Below, piece after piece: positions 5,783 to 8,886 of a stretch of 8,886 bases of DNA (positions are counted from its first letter, which is position 1; each line of letters opens with the position of its first letter). The notes under the pieces were generated by a model. The model saw nothing but the letters and a program-made list of their open reading frames with translations, ran no database searches and was not told the DNA's origin. Source of the stretch: Avidehalobacter sp964569265 (lineage in GTDB: Bacteria > Bacillota > Dehalobacteriia > UBA4068 > UBA4997); contig CAZMTO010000040.1 in NCBI GenBank assembly GCA_964569265.1, forward strand, positions 1 to 8,886, given 5' to 3'. A program made the position numbers and the translations under genes.

Positions 5783-7207
5783 ATGGGCGGTTTTTTTGGC
5801 GTGGCTTCTAAGCAGAATTGCGTGCTGGACTTATTTTTCGGCGTAGACTATCATTCTCACCTGGGCACCCGTCGCGGCGGTATGCTGGTTTACGACACCG
5901 AACAGGGCTTTCAGCGGCAAATTCACAATATAGAAAACACACCCTTTAGAACCAAGTTCGAAAAAGATCTGATAGATTTTCACGGTAATTACGGCATTGG
6001 CTGCATAAGCGACAGTGACCCGCAGCCGCTTATTGTGCGTTCTCATTTGGGGTTGTATGCCATTACCACCGTTGGTATCATCAACAACGCCGATGACCTT
6101 ATCCAGAAATATTTTTCCGATCACCGTCATCAGTTTATGGCTATGAGTTCCGGCAAAATTAACCAGACCGAGCTGATAGCGGCGCTTATTAACCAGAAGG
6201 ATGATTTGGTAAGCGGCATTTTGCACGCTCAGGACTGTATTGATGGTTCGGCTACCATTTTGATACTTGACCACAACGGTATGCTGGCCGCCCGCGACAA
6301 GCTGGGGCGCCTGCCGATGCTTATAGGCAAAAATGATAACGGCTACTGTGTTTCGTTTGAATCTTTTGCTTACCACAAGCTGGGCTACCAAAATGCCTAC
6401 GAGCTTGGCCCGCACGAAATTGTCCGCATAACCGCCGACGGCTTTGAAACATTGTCGCCTGCCGGTGATAAAATGAAGATATGCGCCTTTTTGTGGACAT
6501 ACTACGGCTACCCGAATTCTAACTACGAGGGTGTAAACGTAGAGGTTATGCGCTACAAAAACGGTGAAATTATGGCCCGCGACGAAAAAGCGCGCGGCGA
6601 GCTGCCCGATGTTGACTTTGTTGCCGGTATGCCGGATTCCGGTATCCCCCACGCTATCGGCTATTCACGAGAAAGCGGCGCTGCCTTTGCCCGCCCCTTT
6701 GTAAAATACACCCCCACCTGGCCGCGTTCTTTTATGCCCAACAACCAAAATGTACGCAATCAGGTGGCCAAGATGAAGCAGATACCCGTGCCGGAGCTTA
6801 TTGAAGATAAAAAGCTGCTGTTTGTAGACGATTCTATAGTGCGCGGCACCCAGCTTAGAGAAACCGTAGACTTTTTAACCGAATCTAACGCTAAAGAGGT
6901 TCATATGCGTTCGGCCTGCCCGCCCATTATGTATAGCTGCAAATACCTTAACTTCTCGCGCGGTAATTCTGATATGGACTTGTTGGCGCGCCGTGTTGTG
7001 CAGGAGCTTGAAGGCGACGAGGGCCAAAAGCATTTGGAAGAATACGCCGACCCCAAAACCCGGCGCGGCAAATGTATGCTGCACGCCATCTGTGAAAAAC
7101 TGGGCTTCGATTCTCTGGGCTATCAATCGTTAGACGGCCTGTTAGAGGCCATTGGCTTGGACAAAGACAAGGTTTGCACCTACTGCTGGAGCGGTAAAGA
7201 GGACTAA
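5783..7207 (+). CDS. PurF-family amidophosphoribosyltransferase homologue lacking the glutaminase cysteine
   Basis: PurF normally makes 5-phosphoribosylamine from PRPP and glutamine, the first step of purine synthesis. This 474-residue product has the full two-domain layout. The phosphoribosyltransferase half is well kept: AGMPDSG (281-287), the RSFMPNNQNVR region and the PRPP loop FVDDSIVRGT (347-356). Cys234, Cys386, Cys465 and Cys468 match the four Fe-S ligand positions of the Bacillus-type enzyme. The N-terminal Ntn glutaminase half is degenerate. It starts MGGFFGV where PurF has Met-Cys-Gly, so the nucleophile Cys is Gly. The Arg of the usual R-Y-S-T motif is Cys (GIGCIS, 71-76), and the usual HNGNLVN is TVGIINN (96-102). 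GGGGGA at 5771-5776 sets the ATG. The gene has its own promoter and terminator and no other pur gene nearby. It may use ammonia or another amine, or act as a regulatory paralogue; I cannot tell which. Confidence 0.85.
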   Translation: MGGFFGVASKQNCVLDLFFGVDYHSHLGTRRGGMLVYDTEQGFQRQIHNIENTPFRTKFEKDLIDFHGNYGIGCISDSDPQPLIVRSHLGLYAITTVGIINNADDLIQKYFSDHRHQFMAMSSGKINQTELIAALINQKDDLVSGILHAQDCIDGSATILILDHNGMLAARDKLGRLPMLIGKNDNGYCVSFESFAYHKLGYQNAYELGPHEIVRITADGFETLSPAGDKMKICAFLWTYYGYPNSNYEGVNVEVMRYKNGEIMARDEKARGELPDVDFVAGMPDSGIPHAIGYSRESGAAFARPFVKYTPTWPRSFMPNNQNVRNQVAKMKQIPVPELIEDKKLLFVDDSIVRGTQLRETVDFLTESNAKEVHMRSACPPIMYSCKYLNFSRGNSDMDLLARRVVQELEGDEGQKHLEEYADPKTRRGKCMLHAICEKLGFDSLGYQSLDGLLEAIGLDKDKVCTYCWSGKED

Positions 7208-7229
7208 AAACTTAATTTATTGCACAAAA

Positions 7230-7276
7230 ACTGCCCGTTGCAGGTGGCCAAAGCCACTAACACGGGCAGTATTTTT
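7230..7276 (+). terminator. Bidirectional terminator between the convergent PurF-like and flavoprotein genes
   Basis: ACTGCCCGT (7230-7238) pairs with ACGGGCAGT (7262-7270), with an inner stem GGTGGC/GCCACT around CAAA. A T-run follows on the plus strand (7272-7276). The A-run before the left arm (7226-7230) gives a T-run on the minus strand, so the hairpin can end both transcripts. Confidence 0.9.
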
Positions 7277-7290
7277 ATACCAAATTGCCG

Positions 7291-7788
7291 CTATTCCATA
7301 CGGCCGAATTTCATTTCCTTGCCAAAACGGTCATTTTTGCGACGTTTAGCCGTAATACTCGTAACATCTATACGCCAAACGGCAGTAGCCGCCAGATAAT
7401 TTTGCAGCGTTTCGGCAAACTGCGCCATATTTTCGCCGGCATAACGCTCCGATATCAAACGCAGCGCCAAGGTTTTTTCCGCCACATCCTCAACCTCGCA
7501 CGCCACACCCTGCAAAACAGCGCTTTCATACTCTGCCGAAAATTCCTGCGGCAACAAATTAACCTCACCCACACAGGTAAGGCACACCTGCGGGTTGCGG
7601 CGCAGGTTATCGGTTTTGGCACCGGCCTTGGCGCAATGAAAATACACACACTCCCCACTTCTGGCCACAGATAGCGGCACTGCATAAGGTTTACCCCCAC
7701 CATCAACCATAGAAAGTACGGCATATCGACACTTATCCACCACCTGCCAACCAAATTCCGCAGGCATCTCACGGTCTATTCTGCGCAT
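7291..7788 (-). CDS. NimA-like pyridoxamine 5'-phosphate oxidase family flavoprotein
   Basis: Small split-barrel flavin-binding protein of the PNPOx-like superfamily, close in pattern to the nitroimidazole-resistance (NimA) type. Family members use FMN or related cofactors for reductions; the substrate here cannot be read from sequence. The 165-residue product begins MRRIDREM and has CRYAVLSMVDGGGKPYAVPL (20-39), then YFHCAKAGAKTDNLRRNPQV (49-68), the conserved flavin-phosphate region, and C-terminal WRIDVTSITAKRR and KEMKFGRME. I chose ATG 7788 because AGGTGG lies about 5 nt upstream; a GTG at 7797 abuts the previous stop and would sit inside that ribosome binding site. It starts 9 nt after the luxS stop, so the two are probably co-transcribed and translationally coupled. 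Cellular role is inferred only; most such genes are not drug-resistance determinants. Confidence 0.85.
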   Translation of the reverse strand: MRRIDREMPAEFGWQVVDKCRYAVLSMVDGGGKPYAVPLSVARSGECVYFHCAKAGAKTDNLRRNPQVCLTCVGEVNLLPQEFSAEYESAVLQGVACEVEDVAEKTLALRLISERYAGENMAQFAETLQNYLAATAVWRIDVTSITAKRRKNDRFGKEMKFGRME

Positions 7789-7797
7789 TTTTACCAC

Positions 7798-8286
7798 CTA
7801 CTCCGCATAAATCATCTTTTCTGCCGACCAATCAGCCAGCACCTGCACCATTTTTGCAGCCTCCTGCCTGGCTTCGGGCAAATTATGCTCCAGATAATTG
7901 CCACACTCCGGCTTGGTAGCACCGGGTATGGCGCCTTCAAAATCGGCTGCAAAGGCAAACGCCCCCTGCACCAGCTCCAGCGCCTGCGCACGGCTTACGG
8001 CATCACGCAGCAAAATATAAAAACCCGTGCGGCAGCCCATTGGCCCCACGTAGATGACATTAGCCGCCGCGTTGGTGTTGCGCAAATATGTAGCCAGCAA
8101 ATGCTCCAGCGTATGCATTGCCGCCTGCGCCAGATAATCGCCGCCGTTGGGCCGCTTCATCCGCACGTCGTAGCTTACAACATCGCCGTCAATACGCGAA
8201 ACATACATACCGGGCTGCAAAACATCGTGATTAACCGAAAAACTGGCAATACGCTTTAGTTCCGTGTTTTTTTCCTGCATATTCAT
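7798..8286 (-). CDS. luxS: S-ribosylhomocysteine lyase (LuxS, AI-2 synthesis)
   Basis: Cytosolic metalloenzyme of the activated methyl cycle. It splits S-ribosylhomocysteine into homocysteine and 4,5-dihydroxypentane-2,3-dione, the precursor of autoinducer 2. The 162-residue length is normal for the family. Metal ligands are His58 and His62 in HTLEH and Cys128 in PECGNYLEHNL. The catalytic residues are Glu61 and Cys85 (MGCRTGFY). The substrate-binding segment SYDVRMKRPN (38-47) is intact. ATG 8286 is preferred: AGAGAGG lies about 9 nt upstream, while the second ATG (8280) would be too far away. It is first gene of a two-gene minus-strand unit with the flavoprotein. The usual partner nucleosidase (Pfs) is not in the window. 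I could not identify its promoter in the AT-rich gap upstream. Confidence 0.96.
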   Translation of the reverse strand: MNMQEKNTELKRIASFSVNHDVLQPGMYVSRIDGDVVSYDVRMKRPNGGDYLAQAAMHTLEHLLATYLRNTNAAANVIYVGPMGCRTGFYILLRDAVSRAQALELVQGAFAFAADFEGAIPGATKPECGNYLEHNLPEARQEAAKMVQVLADWSAEKMIYAE

Positions 8287-8358
8287 AAATAAAAACCTCT
8301 CTTACATAATTTTTTAATATATTTTTTAAATTTAATACACTTTTTTGCAAAAAAAAGC

Positions 8359-8387
8359 TTGACATATGCCCCAACAAACTGTATAAT
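8359..8387 (+). promoter_or_regulatory. Consensus promoter of tRNA-Thr with upstream A/T tracts
   Basis: A perfect TTGACA (8359-8364), 17-nt spacer and perfect TATAAT (8382-8387). The -35 is preceded by long A and T runs, including the 14-bp palindrome TTTTTTGCAAAAAA (8341-8354), resembling an UP element. A strong constitutive promoter is expected for a tRNA. The same AT-rich 8287-8358 stretch is the luxS upstream region. Confidence 0.9.
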
Positions 8388-8405
8388 ATAAATCACGGTT
8401 GTTGT

Positions 8406-8481
<76 letters not shown>

Positions 8482-8489
8482 CACCAACC

Positions 8490-8534
8490 CCCCTGCTAAA
8501 TGCCGATATTCGGTGTTTGGCAGGGGTATTTTTT
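8490..8534 (+). terminator. Rho-independent terminator after tRNA-Thr
   Basis: A 17-bp nearly continuous stem: CCCCTGC (8490-8496) with GCAGGGG (8520-8526) outside, continuing through TAAAT/GTTTG and GCCGA/TCGGT (with G-T pairs) to a 3-nt loop. It ends in TATTTTTT. A very strong single-stem terminator. Confidence 0.92.
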
Positions 8535-8886
8535 CTGCAATTTTTCAGTTGCTTTTCAACCATATTTTCACCCTTTTTCACGCTTGTTGTGTACCACCAT
8601 TGCACCACCCTTTTGGCAAAGGCAATGTAAAATGGTCAATATTTTCCCGCATACTGGGCATTATACCACAAGCCACCAACAAAAACAACCGGCAAAACAT
8701 TCTCTGCCCGCCAGCGTTTTGGCTGTTATGGGCGCTCACTTGCCGCCCTGCCATAACTTTATTGCCCTGCACGGTTTGCGCCGCCTGTAGGGCCTTATTT
8801 TGCGCCTGCGCGGCATTTTCTGCCCGTGCTTATCGCCCGCCGCCTTGGCCACGCTAAAATAGAGATGACCTGGAACACATATTCCC
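8535..8886. other. Stretch without a supportable gene
   Basis: About 350 nt after the tRNA-Thr terminator. Open frames here either run through the tRNA or start without a ribosome binding site, and none resembles a known family. A minus-strand promoter-like pair occurs at 8660-8688 (listed separately). A minus-strand frame open from the window edge to TGA at 8736-8738 is arginine-rich and unrecognised. The upstream part of a gene outside the window cannot be excluded. Confidence 0.5.
8660..8688 (-). promoter_or_regulatory. Minus-strand promoter-like sequence facing the tRNA-Thr
   Basis: TTGTTT (8683-8688 on the plus strand reads AAACAA), a 17-nt spacer and TATAAT (8660-8665), with TGG just before the -10 (extended -10). 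Transcription would start near 8653 and run antisense to tRNA-Thr and on towards luxS. No recognisable gene follows. Confidence 0.4.

Noticed and set aside
5831..6652. Long minus-strand frame (273 codons) opposite the PurF-like gene
   Set aside because: Shadow of a clearly conserved coding region; no ribosome binding site and no known family resemblance.
8578..8772. Minus-strand reading frame of about 64 codons from a GTG, with a hydrophobic middle part
   Set aside because: No clear ribosome binding site for the start, a promoter-like TATAAT lies inside it, and no family resemblance. The in-frame stop upstream near 8834 shows it is not the end of a longer gene.
8736..8886. Minus-strand frame open from the right edge to TGA
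   Set aside because: About 50 codons, very arginine/lysine-rich, with no recognisable motif and no sign of a gene beyond the edge; kept only as a remark.

Overview
The window reads as chromosomal DNA of a Gram-positive, spore-forming Firmicute, most likely class Clostridia. The evidence is a YunB-type sporulation gene, consensus sigma-A promoters, strong AGGAGG-type ribosome binding sites and tRNAs with encoded CCA ends. Placement below class (perhaps Oscillospirales) is only an impression. Gene density is high and almost everything is housekeeping. There is no transposase, phage gene, CRISPR array or obvious defence system.

Layout. Positions 1-241 hold no firm gene. They carry palindromes, a degenerate 70-nt direct repeat and a short minus-strand reading frame that leaves the window. 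yunB follows on the minus strand, diverging from a class A penicillin-binding protein (1138-3813) that has a C-terminal fibronectin type III domain and its own terminator. A ComFC-family phosphoribosyltransferase gene comes next, then a tRNA-Ala(CGC) with terminator, then a TetR-family regulator. The regulator is followed by a PurF-family gene with its own promoter. Convergent to it is a minus-strand pair, luxS and a NimA/PNPOx-like flavoprotein gene, sharing a bidirectional terminator with the PurF-like gene. A tRNA-Thr(GGT) with a perfect consensus promoter diverges from luxS. The last ~350 nt show no supportable gene.

Functional themes are cell envelope and sporulation (YunB, PBP1A), PRPP-type phosphoribosyltransferases (ComFC and the PurF-like protein), methyl-cycle recycling and AI-2 production (LuxS), and translation (two tRNAs). 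The genes do not form one pathway; most are separate transcription units.

The most notable item is the PurF-like protein. It keeps the PRPP-binding phosphoribosyltransferase domain and four cysteines matching the iron-sulfur ligands. It has lost the N-terminal catalytic cysteine and other glutamine-site residues, so it is unlikely to be an ordinary glutamine-dependent amidophosphoribosyltransferase. A second point is the TetR start, where the ribosome binding site fits an ATA codon better than the in-frame GTG.
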